A DNA stretch of 64,000 nt, from assembly GCA_944548615.1 (NCBI GenBank), contig OX155973.1, forward strand, positions 19,445,543 to 19,509,542, written 5' to 3'. This DNA is from Micropterix aruncella. Taxonomy: Eukaryota; Arthropoda; Insecta; Lepidoptera; Micropterigidae. Each line of letters begins with the position of its first letter. Position 1 is the first letter of the stretch. This document shows, piece after piece, positions 11,721 to 23,173 of this stretch. Under the pieces are notes generated by a model. It was not told the DNA's origin and made no database searches. It worked only from the letters and a program-made list of their open reading frames with translations. The translations under genes were made by a program, and so were the position numbers.

Positions 11721-11974
11721 TTGAATGAATCATATTTCGATTCATTATTAATATTATTTATATATTATTGTATTTATTACGACATTATATTATTATTATT
11801 CAATTTGATTATTTCACCATTTACTGAATGTTATTTTTCCAGCACACTACAGCTACAGTTACATCACACTACACTACACTACAGTTACATCACACTACAC
11901 TCAAATTACAATGTTTATTAATATTAGTTAATTTTTAGTATTATTTGATACCTAGCATATTTTTAAAATTAAGT

Positions 11975-12176
11975 ATTCTAAAGTATGCACAAGCCACTCT
12001 ACTTGGTACGCTTGCCTTAGTACGGGCCTAGGACTAGTTAGGCGGCGTTGATTTCAAAAAAAATTGGTCTGCGGTGCTTTCTATTTTGCTATTATTTACA
12101 TTGTAGCCTATAATGTTAAACTTACAATGTACTGTCGTAAAAATGTGCTTTTCTTTAATAAATAAAATAAATAAAT
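11975..12176 (+). mobile_element. LINE 3' tail, family D, copy 2
   Basis: 'aaagtatgcacaagcca', then 'gcttgccttagtacgggcct', then 'ctgcggtgctttctattttg' and 'aatgtgcttttctttaataaat' align with 39515-39757. It ends in (AAATA)n. Confidence 0.6.
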
Positions 12177-12179
12177 GAA

Positions 12180-12800
12180 CTACCTTGGTAGAAGTCGAGC
12201 CATGAGTTGGGCGGTCTAATAACTCAGACTGGTAATCAGGCCAAATCTGCATAGCCCTTTTCGGCTCCCAACCAAGTAAGGAATACAGTAACTTCCCACC
12301 GAGAATTGCCCGTCGTCGTCCGAGAGATATAAGTGGAGGTGTGCGTGTTCAGCGTATACTTAATGCAGTTGGGCACACGGACACCCGCGGGCGAGCCAAA
12401 GGTCAGAGAACCATTGTCGACGTGCCGAATAGTGTGTCACTTTCCTTAGACGGAAGAAATTCCCCATAAAAATGCTCTCTCGGAATGCGAATCGTTCGCG
12501 GTCGAGCCGAGGCGGTCGGGGGATCCGTTCACCGAGACCCGTTCCGCGGTAATAGGAACACATCTATGATAAGCAACGTTGCCAACTACCTAAATAATTC
12601 CTACGCCACCCGATAGTGATTATGTCAAGTGATTGTGTCAAGTGATTATGAAAGCAAATGTAGCATATTTGTATTATTTCCGTAGTAATAAAATGGCTAT
12701 TTTCCAATAAGATGATTCAAATATGAAATATGATTCATGATTTTATGATATGATCATATGATTTCCAATATGAAACCGACGTATTTAAGAAAATACGGCA
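12180..12800. other. Unique sequence with a GC-rich island at 12240-12560
   Basis: Single-copy in the window. Only short frames without domains. It could be regulatory or an untranslated exon; nothing decides this. Confidence 0.25.
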
Positions 12801-12809
12801 GTTTCTTTT

Positions 12810-13200
12810 GTGTCGCTTGTATAAGAGATATTCCAAACAAATTTTTACAACGATGTTTTGGACCAACGACGCAACTGTGTGCCAAATTTCAAATCTCTGA
12901 GTCTAATATTTCGAGATTGAAAAGGGGCTAGCGCGCCCCCGGGACCGGTTTTAACTACAACTTTTCAACTCTTGCCATGATCAAATAATGCGTGCATGCC
13001 AAAATTCAGTTTAATCGGATGAAACGTTTGGGCTCTATCGTGGAGAAATACATATACACATAGAGAAAGGAAGACACACAGAGACACAGACACACAGACA
13101 GATTTCAATCTGGAAATGGTTTTAATCGTCTCAGGGGGGTCTAAATGAATATTTCCGTCTTCCTCTCGAATGTATATTTAGCGCGTTCACAATGCTTTCC
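12810..13200 (+). mobile_element. Family B repeat, 3' part
   Basis: From 'gcttgtataagagatattcca' through 'ctcttgccatgatcaaataat' and 'cgtctcaggggggtct' to 'gcgcgttcacaatgctttcc' it matches the copy at 21490-22085, with many substitutions. A GACACA-type simple repeat lies at 13070-13105. Confidence 0.6.
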
Positions 13201-13945
13201 ATTGGGCCGGAAAAATAAAATCTGCCAAATACGAAACTATATTGTACTCATATTAGGTCCTTGTTTATGAAAATGCCGTTCTATATCGAAAAAGAAAAAA
13301 AAAATCTTTTTATAATATATTTATCCAAGCGAAGTATGTACCTACCATTGTTATCGATGCACTTCCGCAATTTTCGGTAATATCATTGATTACTTTCTTT
13401 AAAAAAATCTGGGAGCAAGAATCACTCATCGAAATTGATTTTTTTCCTAACAAGAATTCCGTCTGAATTCCGAAAAAACTGGAAATCAGTTAGAGCAAGG
13501 TCCGTGACGTATGGACGTACGTACGGTTGGTATTTTGACGCATATGAATTAAGATCGTTTCGTCATTTACACCAAAGGCTGCTGCTAATTCTGACGTAAA
13601 TAAAACTTTCCAGAACGAAATCGTTTCAAACGTTTCCGTTTTACTATTCAGTTTTCATCACTTTGTTTATTACTATTAATATTGTAAAAAAAAAACAATT
13701 ATTTTGACTCTAAAATCATGTTACCAAAATGAGGCCTTTTTCCATTTAATCCGGAATTTCAAACCTCTCGTGGCAGTATTCAATTTTAAAATTATTTTTC
13801 TTATCATCTCAATACAATAGAACATATTTTCCATATAAGTGTTTCCAAATTTCCCCGCCAAATTTCCAGGACGGAAAGTATTGTGAACGCCCTTTAAAAT
13901 TTTGATATTTGTTTTAAGATACTCTCCCCACCCCCAGGCGATTTC
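13200..13945. other. Non-coding stretch between two inverted family B copies
   Basis: No recognised motif. Family B copies face each other across it (plus at 12810-13200, minus at 13950-14400). Confidence 0.35.
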
Positions 13946-13949
13946 CAGG

Positions 13950-14400
13950 ATTAAGGCCATTTCGAGGTTGATGTCTGCCTGTCTGTCTATATGTGTGTGG
14001 GTGTTCCTTCACGATGGCGCCCAAACGCTTAAGCCGATTGAGTATGATGTCATAATTTGGTTATGGCACAAGTTGAAGGATTGTGGTGGAAATCGATGCA
14101 TTAGGAACCACACTAGTCATATGTCAACATATCATACAATTTATGATATACAAGCAACACTAATAATATTGAAATTCAGCTGTACATTTTAATTAAATAT
14201 TTACGCAATCTGTTGGCGCTTCTACCAAACACGCTCTTAGCCGAGAAACGAACCGCTCTTTCCAAGGTAGTAGAAAAGGAACCCAATCGGGTTCGTCCGC
14301 CGGCCGAAAGAGGGCGTTCATCAATTGTATTTATGAATTTTTTAATCAGATGAAATCTGTCCTTGACCATTTGCCGGGATCAGTCTTGGGACGACACAAC
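13950..14400 (-). mobile_element. Family B repeat, minus strand
   Basis: Read on the minus strand it starts with 'ttgtgtcgtcccaagactgatcccgg' and 'gaacgccctctttcggccgg', then the 'cgcttaagccgattga'-type block. It is the same order as the family B copy at 21490. Confidence 0.6.
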
Positions 14401-14469
14401 CAATTTTTTGTCCATATGAGAGCGATCCACCCTAATGTGTATGTATGCATATCACACACATGGATAGAC

Positions 14470-14786
14470 GCTCACTGACTGGTAACACCGCGGCGGTCGG
14501 ATCTATGATTGCGGCCACGCTGGCGCCCTGGCATCGCAACAACAGCGAGCGTCTTCGGCGCAACCTTCGCCTTCAGCGTTCAGTCGAGCGGCATCGCGGA
14601 CGAGAAGCGCGCGCGCATCTGCCACTGCCACTCTCGATCGGACCTATACGACGCCGCAGGCGAAACATATCTGCGAACTAGGTACCCACCTACCCTCCGG
14701 GAAGTGAACTAACTGTGTGCTACGACAAAGGTGAACCTTCAAGCTTCACCCGTGGGTGTTCCAATATCAACGAACCAGCTACTTGG
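14470..14786 (+). other. GC-rich single-copy island ending in a splice-donor-like site
   Basis: 14470-14700 is much richer in G+C and CpG than its surroundings and has no other copy in the window. Overlapping frames of 78 and 67 codons run through it but resemble no protein I know. At 14785 the sequence ACTTG|GTATGT is a good donor. One reading is an untranslated or short coding first exon spliced downstream; another is a regulatory island. Promoter motifs are not clear. Confidence 0.3.
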
Positions 14787-15059
14787 TATGTACTTACCTT
14801 TTTATATATTATAATCATCCAAAATTTCGTTCCATATCTTTAATACGAAAAGTGGCTGTCTTTTTAAAATTTGAGAAATGAAAATATAACTTTTTTTTAA
14901 TTTATAAACTTTGCTTAGAAACCGGAATAAAAATATTCTACAAACCTATGTTTAGTATTCAAAATCGAGGGAATCACACTCTATCATCTCATAATTGGTA
15001 TGAACTTTTGACTTAAACTTTGATTCCTGTATTGGATTCCTGATCAGAACTATTTATTT

Positions 15060-15655
15060 ACACAAATGTTTTCGAACATTCATTTATTATCTACAATCAT
15101 AAATTTATTGGTCTAATATTTCATCAAATTAGCTTCAAACACTGACTTAGATAAATCTTGAATTCAATTCTATATATTTTCGAACAACTATAGAGTTATC
15201 TATGCAATAATCACCCTAGTCAAAATATAGTAAAACACAAAATATAATCAATGCTTTTTTTTTACTATTATTAATTGATTGATTTCTGTAATAATTCTTA
15301 ATATTTGCTGCAAACGCTGACTTGGATAAATCTTGAATTCAAATCCATATGTTTTATGACAATTAGACTTTTTTATGTAATATTAACCCTAACCAAAAGT
15401 AAACATACAAAATATAATCAATGCTATTTTTATTACTTTCATTAATAAATTTATTTGTGTTATAATTCTTGAAATTTGCCTTAAACCCTGACTTAGATAA
15501 ATCTTGAATTTACTTGTATATTTCCTAACATTCATTTTCGTGACAATTACATTTGTCTATGTAATATTTACCCTAGTCAAACAATAGTAAAAGCACAAAG
15601 TACAATCAATGCGATTTTTTATGAATTATTAATATTATTAATAAATTTATTTGCG
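15060..15655. repeat. Diverged tandem repeat, period about 171-176 bp, about 3.3 units
   Basis: 'aaacactgacttagataaat' at 15137 recurs at 15312 and 15483 with few changes, each followed by CTTGAATT. Each unit also carries 'taaccctagtcaaa..atagtaaaa' and 'aatataatcaatgc'. The spacings are 175 and 171 bp. Confidence 0.85.
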
Positions 15656-15659
15656 CAAA

Positions 15660-16980
15660 AAAAATCCGATAAAAATAAAAGGATACGTAATACATGATAT
15701 TTAAGAAAAATCTTAAATTGAGAATATTCATGTTTTTAAATCTACTGTACATTTTTTTGCTTATAGCGGGAAATTATATACATTTAAATACGCAAAATGA
15801 GCGAAAATATATCTTTATAACGCCTGAACCGTTGCGGATTACCGCTAGTTGCCCGTGTCACCGATATTTTTCTCACACACAAGAAGAGGAAAGATAGCTG
15901 TGCAACTGCAATATCAGAAATGCATAAATCCTCCTAATTGGCACATGAATATTTGTGCCACGAGTTACAGACAAAGTAACAGTCAAACTTATTGGTGAGA
16001 CGTGGGATGGCCTGTGGACATATTAACGACGCTAAATGGATTATGATTTATTGTCATGTTGGATGCAATTCAGGGATTTTAATTATGTTGTACTCAGTGG
16101 TCAAATATATTCCGGATACAGATTAGACAGAAGATTAATGCAGATTGGATATCATTAGGAGATTAATGGAGGCATAAATGAGTATCGAAAGATATCACGA
16201 AAATAAACGTATATCAAGCTTGCAGTCATATTAATATGGCTGAAGTACGCGACAGAAAAAAACAAGCGAGACAGAGCTCGAGTTTTGACATAATTCATGT
16301 GTTCATTCACATTATTTAATATAATAATATATTTTGACGTCTCCTTCGTATAAAATAATTGCAATCGTAAACAAATCAGTCGTAATTTGTTTTGTATGCA
16401 AAGAGAGTTCAACGCGCGGTCAAGCGGTAACGGATCGCTAATAAACTGATAATCACGTAGTTCGAGAGCGCGTCTCAAGGACACCAATATTTCAAATGGA
16501 TAAATCCATACCCGTTAGGTTCTAATTATGGTAATTTGTAACTATATATGTTACTTAAAAACTATGTTAGTTTCCAACATTATGGGTGTATGCGAGCAGC
16601 AGCGCCCAGTGGGTTATGAATTATTGCAATTTTACCACTAATTACAAAAGAGTCTCAGGAAATACCAATTTACTGGAAATTCGCTAGTCTAAGTGACATT
16701 TTCTTCCTTATTATATAAATTCAGAGTTTTTCGATGTATACTTTGATCTAACGAGTTCATAACTTCTTTATGTTCGACTGTAACATAATACACATATGGC
16801 CAACAAATAACATTTTAATAACAAAATCTTTTTGTTATTTTCTTCCAATCCGCAATGGTATCAAAGTGTTCCTTCATTTCATTTATTTTTTTTTATTTTT
16901 TTTATAAACACATCTAGTAAACAATTAATGTCATATTTGTAAGTAAGACGTTAGCAAGAAATTGATGCGACATTATTTTT
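15660..16980. other. Unique AT-rich sequence, no repeat recognised
   Basis: 15940-16500 lacks copies elsewhere in the window. A 110-codon minus-strand frame (16155-16487) has no recognisable domain. It could be intron or regulatory DNA. Confidence 0.3.
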
Positions 16981-17349
16981 AATGTTTGACACAGTCGCAT
17001 AACTAGGCCTAAGCCTATTCTAAGGTAGACTTTTAATGATTAGATATTAAGTGTGCACTGTCAACTTAAACTATATGTTAGTACTTATTTTTAAATCAAC
17101 AAATATGAGACTATAAATATTTACGCATATACAAATATAGATACTCATATACATCTATAGATAAAATATATATCCATATATGCACGCATACACATACATA
17201 TATGTATACGAAAATAATAATAAAACCAAAATAAATAAAAATAAAAACTAAGATAATAGACATATATAATTTAATTACATATTGATATAACGTTTACATA
17301 CCTATAATAGTCATTTAAAATTATCATGGTAAAAACTAAATACTAAATA

Positions 17350-17560
17350 CAATCATTCAAAATAGAACAGTCAGCATATTCCCTAAACCGCCCCTACCCA
17401 CCTCCAACAACCAATCGGTTAGTGATTTTTTAAAAGTGGATCTGTTCTCACTACTTTTAATTGCTTCGGGAAGATTGTTGTACATTCTAGGGCCTATGAA
17501 CGTGAAATTGCGTTGGCCAAATGCTGTGTAAGTTCTTGGCACCATCGTATCACCAGTTTT
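17350..17560 (-). pseudogene. LINE reverse transcriptase C-terminal fragment
   Basis: The minus strand reads VPRTYTAFGQRNFTFIG, then PRMYNNLPEAI and FKKSLTDWLL. 'GQRNFTF.GP..YN.LP..I' followed by 'FKK.L..WL' is the typical last 50-60 residues of CR1/Daphne-type LINE ORF2 proteins, beyond the catalytic core. The rest of the gene is missing upstream. A minus-strand copy of the family D hallmark (about 16985-17030) lies downstream and may be its 3' UTR. The clade is an inference. Confidence 0.55.
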
Positions 17561-18069
17561 TGTTGCTCTCGTCTTTCAAACTCGTTGTTGATTATAAGGG
17601 GTCATTTTATTTTTAGTGTATATTAGGGCATATAAACTCTTACGCTTGAATGATGAAAAATAGGACACCCAATAATAGATAAGGAGGCTTAGCAAAGAGA
17701 TATGGGCCTAAGGCGGTTTTTGAATGCAGAGCGGAATCGCTGAATCGGTTTATTTCATTAGCTATAAAAATTAACGAATTTATTCACTTATGTAGTAAAT
17801 ATTCTCCGAATCAATAATTTGACTTTCTAGTTTTTGGCTTTGTTTTTGATTGACTTTTTGGCTAAACATTTCAGTATTGGCACATTAAAAAATAATACTA
17901 AACTATATAAATTATGATATAGCCATCTTTTTTAAAAATTAAAAGTATTTTGTTTACTCATTTGTGCCCGCGGTTTCTCCCGCGCATACAGTAGACTTAT
18001 AATTTCCTAAAACTAAATACCTATGTAGGAATTGTCATTAGCGTTTTACCCAAACTGTGCGGTTATATG

Positions 18070-18736
18070 CGGGAGCTAATGGGCCCTTGCTGAGTTGGCC
18101 ACGAAGACCCATTCTGTTTCAGGGTCGGTCACACTCACGGGTCAACACCCATCCGATGGCCTCCACGCATGGCGTGCGAGCCTGGGTAGGACACTGGGTC
18201 AACCAGTCTCCCCTGGGAATCAATCCTCTGGCGCTCCTGGACGGTCTGCGCACCGAGCGGCGCAAGCCAATCGATTGTGCTCTCCGACTAACAATCGGGG
18301 GAGTCTGGGAACTGTATTGTTTCCTATAGAGCGGGGGTAGTTGTCTACCTTACGGCGACTGCTCTTGAAATGACCATTGGCCATCCGATCCCGGTTCAGA
18401 GTCGGGCAAAGGACGCCTTGGTCCGCGATAGATTCGGTACACTCCGTTTCACCGCTTCGTAAGGGAGAGGACCGCGCAAGCGACCTCGAACTCGGAACCA
18501 ATCGAGAGACCGGAGAAATCTGGTCACAATTGGTAGTTAGGGCGCGAGTCCCGCCCGCCAGGTAACATACCCGGCTACTCGCGGTAAGGCGTTGGTCTCT
18601 AACGGGTTGTGGCGTAGCTAGACGTCGGATTTGTTATGTCCAAAGTCTTCTACGCTCACTGCACGGTCGATAGAACGATGAATCGTTAAAACGTCCTGCG
18701 GTGACGGGTTCGCCCGTTGTGGTTGACATCTCAATA
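18070..18736 (+). mobile_element. Family A SINE-like retroelement, copy A2, full length
   Basis: 667 bp bounded by a perfect 14-bp target-site duplication, TGTGCGGTTATATG, at 18056-18069 and 18737-18750. It starts CGGGAGCTAATGGGCCC and ends, after the hairpin ACGGG-TTCG-CCCGT (18704-18717), with GTTGACATCTCAATA. There is no poly-A. It is the best reference copy because nothing has inserted into it. Open frames of 81-93 codons occur on both strands but are broken in the other copies. I find no convincing pol III A and B boxes; weak resemblances are not enough. Confidence 0.8.
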
Positions 18737-18979
18737 TGTGCGGTTATATGGAGTGGTTAACTTAAACTAGTTGTCGTTTTTGAAACAATGTAGTCAGTAA
18801 GATTTTGATTTTTGATATTTTGTATTTATTATGTACAATAAAATGTTCATCAGATAGGCTATGGTATTATGTAAAAGTCATTATAAAAAGTGCAGGAGAA
18901 GGAAATGATATAAAAATAAACCCGTAGCCATTGGCTCATTGCCTAAGTGAGCAAAAACACCTGTATCTAGGGATACTAT

Positions 18980-20099
18980 AGTTGCCAACTACAACTTGCG
19001 AACCCGTCACCTCAGGAAGTTTTAACGATTAGTCGTTCTATCTCCCTGGAGTGAGCGCAGAAGACTTGGACAAAAACAGTCCACCACATACCCGTAAGAG
19101 GCCAACGCCTTAACCGCAGGATAGCCAGGATTGTTACCCAGCGGGCTTACACTCACGCCCTTCCAATTGCGACCAGATTACTCCAGTCTCTCGATTGGTT
19201 ACGAGTTCGAGGTCGCTTGTGCGGTCCTCTCCCTTACGAAGCGGTGAAACGGTGTATACCGAATCTATCGCGGACCACGGCATCCTCTGCCCGGCTGTTC
19301 ACCCAGGATCGGGTAGCCGAAGGTCGTTTGAAGAGCAGTCGCTGTTAGGTCCGCAACCACCCCTGCTCCATAGGAAACAGTACTGCTTCCAGACTCCCCC
19401 GACTGTTAGTCAGAGTGCCCGTCTTTGTGTCCGTCTCTTTGCCGCCCCGAAGGGCGTTTCGTTCTTTGCAGGATCCAGGGATTCCTCCCCCCCGTGGCTG
19501 CTCCGAGACCTGCCCACTGACCGTGCGCCTCCACCATCATCGTTTCTGGAGCGTCCTCTACCCCGCTTACCGGTCCTAAATTTGTTATTTGTTGTTTTAT
19601 TATTTTATTTTGTGAATATTGTAAATTTAGTATTATTTTGTAAATTTTTTCTTTGTAAATTCTTTTATTATTATAAATAAATGGGTTCTCGGGGCGGTAC
19701 GGGGGGGGTGGTTTACCCTATTTCACCCCCTACGCGTTCTACCCTTCTGGTATGCGCAGGGTTGTCATAGCACGACATCCCGGGCAGACAAGACGACCCT
19801 CGTCGTTATAACTGCCCGGGCGGTGGGCGGGGTTTGCTGCCCTCACCTATCGCCTTGAAACTCTAACTGTTAGTCAGAGTGCACAATCGATTAGCTTACG
19901 CCGCACGGTGCGCAGACCGTCCAGGAGCGCCAGAAGGTTGATTCCTAGAGGAAACTAGCCCTAAGGCCAGAGTCCTACCCGGGCTCGCACTCCATGCGTG
20001 GAGGCCGCCTGATGGGTGTTGTCCCGTGAGTGTGACCAACCCTGAACAGAATGGGTCTTCGTGGGCAACTCAGCAAGGGCGGGCCCCTTAGCTCCCAAA
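18980..20099 (-). mobile_element. Family A SINE-like retroelement, copy A3, with a nested insertion
   Basis: Flanked by a perfect 15-bp duplication, ATCTAGGGATACTAT, at 18965-18979 and 20100-20114. Without the insertion (19419-19865 plus 17-bp duplication) the length is about 656 bp, as in A1 and A2. The sense strand is minus. The TTCG hairpin has decayed (the stem strand CCCG reads CAAG). Confidence 0.8.
19419..19865. mobile_element. Retroelement of about 447 bp nested in A3, 17-bp target duplication
   Basis: ACTGTTAGTCAGAGTGC occurs perfectly at 19402-19418 and 19866-19882, and is single in the other family A copies. The insert is C-rich at its left end, has a T/A-rich middle with AATAAATGGG at about 19675, and a right part with a stem-loop at 19779-19820 (CCCGGGCA paired with TGCCCGGG, with an inner ACGAC/GTCGT stem). 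A 17-bp duplication fits target-primed reverse transcription. No poly-A is present at either end, so the sense strand is uncertain; the right-hand hairpin suggests plus. Family not recognised. Confidence 0.7.
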
Positions 20100-20139
20100 A
20101 TCTAGGGATACTATTAAAATCGGTTAAATAAAAAAAATA

Positions 20140-20250
20140 CATTCACACTTCCAGTTGGTTGACTGGAAGATATTGTAATATTGCAATAAGTCCGCCATTG
20201 TACCTTATTTATATTGTGCAATAAAGGAATTTTCATTCATTCATTCACTT
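20140..20250 (+). mobile_element. CR1/Daphne-like LINE 3' tail ending in (ATTC)n
   Basis: 'gttggttgactggaagatatt' and 'caataagtccgccattgtacc' are followed by AATAAAGG and (ATTC)4. It is the same 3' end as the LINE copies at 33590-33690 and 47430-47545, here without coding sequence. Confidence 0.65.
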
Positions 20251-20295
20251 GTATAATTAACATACCTTACATTACTCAGTCATACTCACACATCA

Positions 20296-21056
20296 GTTAA
20301 TACTATCGTCGCCGTCATACAAACTGATGATCGGCCCCGTACCTGCCATTGAGCGTAGGGACGGTCACTTGAGGACAAAAGATTTATTTAAAAGTCGATA
20401 TCATTATTATATTTTGTTTGGTTTATTAGGCATATGTTATACCATTATTAAATTACTAATAGGTTCAAGCACTATAGAAAAGTATGCAGGTAGACATGCT
20501 GTCGGCAAACAAACCAGATCAATTCGTCAATCAAAATAAATTTAAAATGTGGATATATTATATCTCGTTACCTAGTTGGCAGTATACTACGTGTATACCG
20601 GAGCCTGTTTTGAGTATTTTACAACGCTTTTGGCAACGGTATTCAGAGAGTACACACATAATTTTGATGCTATAAAATAGTTAATATGGAATTTTGACAC
20701 GAAATAACTGCAAAAGTACGAAAGTACGAAAGAAGTAGTGCAGTTTCCAATATTTTATATTTTACAGTATTACAATACAGTTTAAAAAATGAAAGGGTTA
20801 AAATTCGTCTTCCCTGTCACTATCGTCTTCTTGAAGGTTGATAATAAGATGTCGGATATCCATTAAATGTGTAATAAACAATATCGACAATATCGATAAT
20901 ATTTTATCGATATTTCTTTATGCTACATAACATGACCTTTACTACATGTCTGAGTGAGAGATCGTAACGTTATGAAAGTGCGAAAGGGATGTCATGATTC
21001 TAATGATTTTTAGCCCAGTCATCAGTTTGTATGGCGGCGACTATAGATGTAACTTC
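20296..21056. mobile_element. DNA element bounded by inverted repeats of about 38 bp
   Basis: The left end (20296-20336) carries CGTCGCC and CATACAAACTGATGA. The right end (about 21013-21056) carries the reverse complements TCATCAGTTTGTATGG and GGCGAC. Interior frames of 63-70 codons show no transposase motif. A target duplication is not clear. It is probably a non-autonomous TIR element. Confidence 0.5.
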
Positions 21057-21489
21057 CATACATTTCGGCCGTTCTCATTTATGGAAACATCGTACATATA
21101 ACCGTACATATAAACATCAAACATATAACCGTATTGTTCTGCTTGATGAAAGCCATGATGACTTTCCAATAGATATGTGCATTGTGCATATCTGTAGATG
21201 TACTTGAAATTTCCCAGATCATGAGAGAGCATACTAGCCTTTCGTTAATGCTTCAAGATTACATTGAAATCGCTCGGTCGTGGTCACGTCGCCGAGTATG
21301 AAGAACGTTCAAGATCTGCCCATGTATGCACCTTATGAAACAAATTTAAAAAACTTAAGGCAATACATAGGTATAGGTATTTCCAGTTTTAAAAATATCT
21401 TAGATTACAAATAGAATTTTTAAAAATCTATCATACAGTGTGGAAGCCACAGATTAAATATTACTATAGCATTGATTATGTTTACTATA

Positions 21490-22085
21490 GCAAAAATCGG
21501 TGGTGTCACCCCGAGACTTTCCCGGCAAGTTCCCAAGGACTGATTTCACGTGAATAATAATTTCATAAATTAAATCGATGAGCGCCCTCTCTCGGCCGGC
21601 CGATTGATTACGTTTGCGACCGCCTCGGTGGGTGTGGTCGGGCTAAGCGATAACAGAGGCATTAATATTTGCTTATAATGTATGGTGGAATTGAAATATT
21701 ATTAGTGTAGCTTGTATATGAGATATTCCAACCAAAATTTCATATGGTGATGTTCGCTCAACAAGGCATATGTGAACCAAATTTTAAGTCTCTGAGTTTA
21801 ATATTTTAAGAATGATATATGACTAGTGCGCCTCCTGGTGGACCGATTTTAACCACAATCGTTTCAACTCTTGCCATGATATTTTCGAATCTTGCATGTC
21901 AAGTTTCAGCTCAATCGGTATAAGCGATTGGGCGCTATCTTGCATATACGTCAATAATACGTACACAGACTACAATCTAGAAATGGTCTTGTTCGTCTCA
22001 GAGGGGCTCAAAAAATATATATTTATATCTTGAATTTCAAAATTTAAGCGCGTTCACAATTCTTTCCCTCCTGCTCGGTTGGTGG
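21490..22085 (+). mobile_element. Family B repeat, longest copy
   Basis: Starts 'tcggtggtgtcaccccgag', then 'gagcgccctctctcggccgg', 'gagatattccaaccaaaat', 'cttgccatgat' and 'cgattgggcgctatc', and ends near 'gcgcgttcacaattctttcc'. All these blocks recur in order in the other copies. No transposase frame, clear terminal repeat or duplication is seen, so the class stays open. Confidence 0.6.
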
Positions 22086-22144
22086 GCCGGGAAATTACTG
22101 CATGTGTCTTTCCGACATAATCGAGGTGTAGCATATATAATTAA

Positions 22145-22287
22145 CAGAGCCGGATTTACGATGCTACATAAGCTATAGCTTAGGGCTTCCATCATCGTCA
22201 GAATGTTTGACAGCCTAAAGCCCCCCCCCCCCCCCTCTCCGACATTTCAACGGCCTAAGGGCCCCTACATGGGTTAATCCGGCACTG
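22145..22287. mobile_element. hAT-type MITE, 143 bp, perfect 8-bp target duplication
   Basis: ATAATTAA is duplicated at 22137-22144 and 22288-22295. The ends are CAGAGCCGGATTTA and, reading in from the right, CAGTGCCGGATTAA, a terminal-repeat pattern common in hAT MITEs. A C-run of about 17 lies inside. An 8-bp duplication is the hAT hallmark. Confidence 0.85.
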
Positions 22288-22295
22288 ATAATTAA

Positions 22296-23170
22296 GTGTA
22301 TAATTCAATTAGTCTAGCATTATCCATTTCATCTCTGCGACTGCTGGAGGATTTTCAATGATTGCAATCCAGACAAAGTGTGTATAGAAGGGCTCGTCTA
22401 CGTTTTCTCTCACGCACAGGTGTGCTACTTCGAGCCTTTTGGCGCGGCCGTTTGCCGATTGGCCGGCAGCAGAGCGACTTGGCCGAGCGGGCGAGTCGAC
22501 GGTACCGTTAGTATTGCACCGGCTAATCGGAATAAATTTTAATTTCGACGTTAAAACTGTTGCGGACTGATAATATGTCCGCGGTATTCGGGTCAATGGG
22601 CCAAGCCGATAAATTGAATTCGGTGACTCGACGATTTCGACGAACGGGCAAGCAGATAAACCGAGCAATTTATTAAGATTTTACTTAACCCGTTGAGCGG
22701 CTTTAAGTTACGAGTGAAACTGTAAAGCGAGAATGAATAAACTAATTGGAATTAAAGATGTCAACTCATACGGAAGCATGCTAAGAATCTTTTGTTGGGC
22801 GCAATACCAAAACGAATAATAGAATGTAAAACTTAGATAAATTTTACATATAACTTAGATGAATTCGACAACGTTATCGTTGGGTTCTAAATATAAATAT
22901 ATCATACAAGAAATCTATTTATTTAATGCTGAATAAACATATTTTTAATAAAAATATATGTGATAATAGGATATGGATTATTTCTATCTTTTACAGTATT
23001 TTCTTTTAGAGTAATTTCGTTTTTATATTTTATTATCTTAGTAGTACTCTAGTGCTGATTATTCTTTAAAAAAAAATGAATATATATATTTTTAAATATT
23101 GACTATTATTGTAGTTTTTTTTTTATTTGAGTGTGTGTGTTTTTTTTTGATCATTGAACTATACGTACTA
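22296..23170. other. Unique sequence, GC-richer at 22310-22720
   Basis: 22310-22720 is single-copy with a 119-codon minus-strand frame (22309-22668) that has no recognisable domain. It could be a conserved non-coding island. 22730-23170 is AT-rich and featureless. Confidence 0.3.
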
Positions 23171-23173
23171 TTG

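Noticed and set aside
16155..16487. 110-codon minus-strand frame
   Set aside because: No recognisable motif and no splice or promoter context; treated as chance.
22219..22236. C-run and the similar run at 30634-30651 as sequencing errors
   Set aside because: They are kept as part of the elements, since length errors in homopolymers cannot be judged from one sequence.
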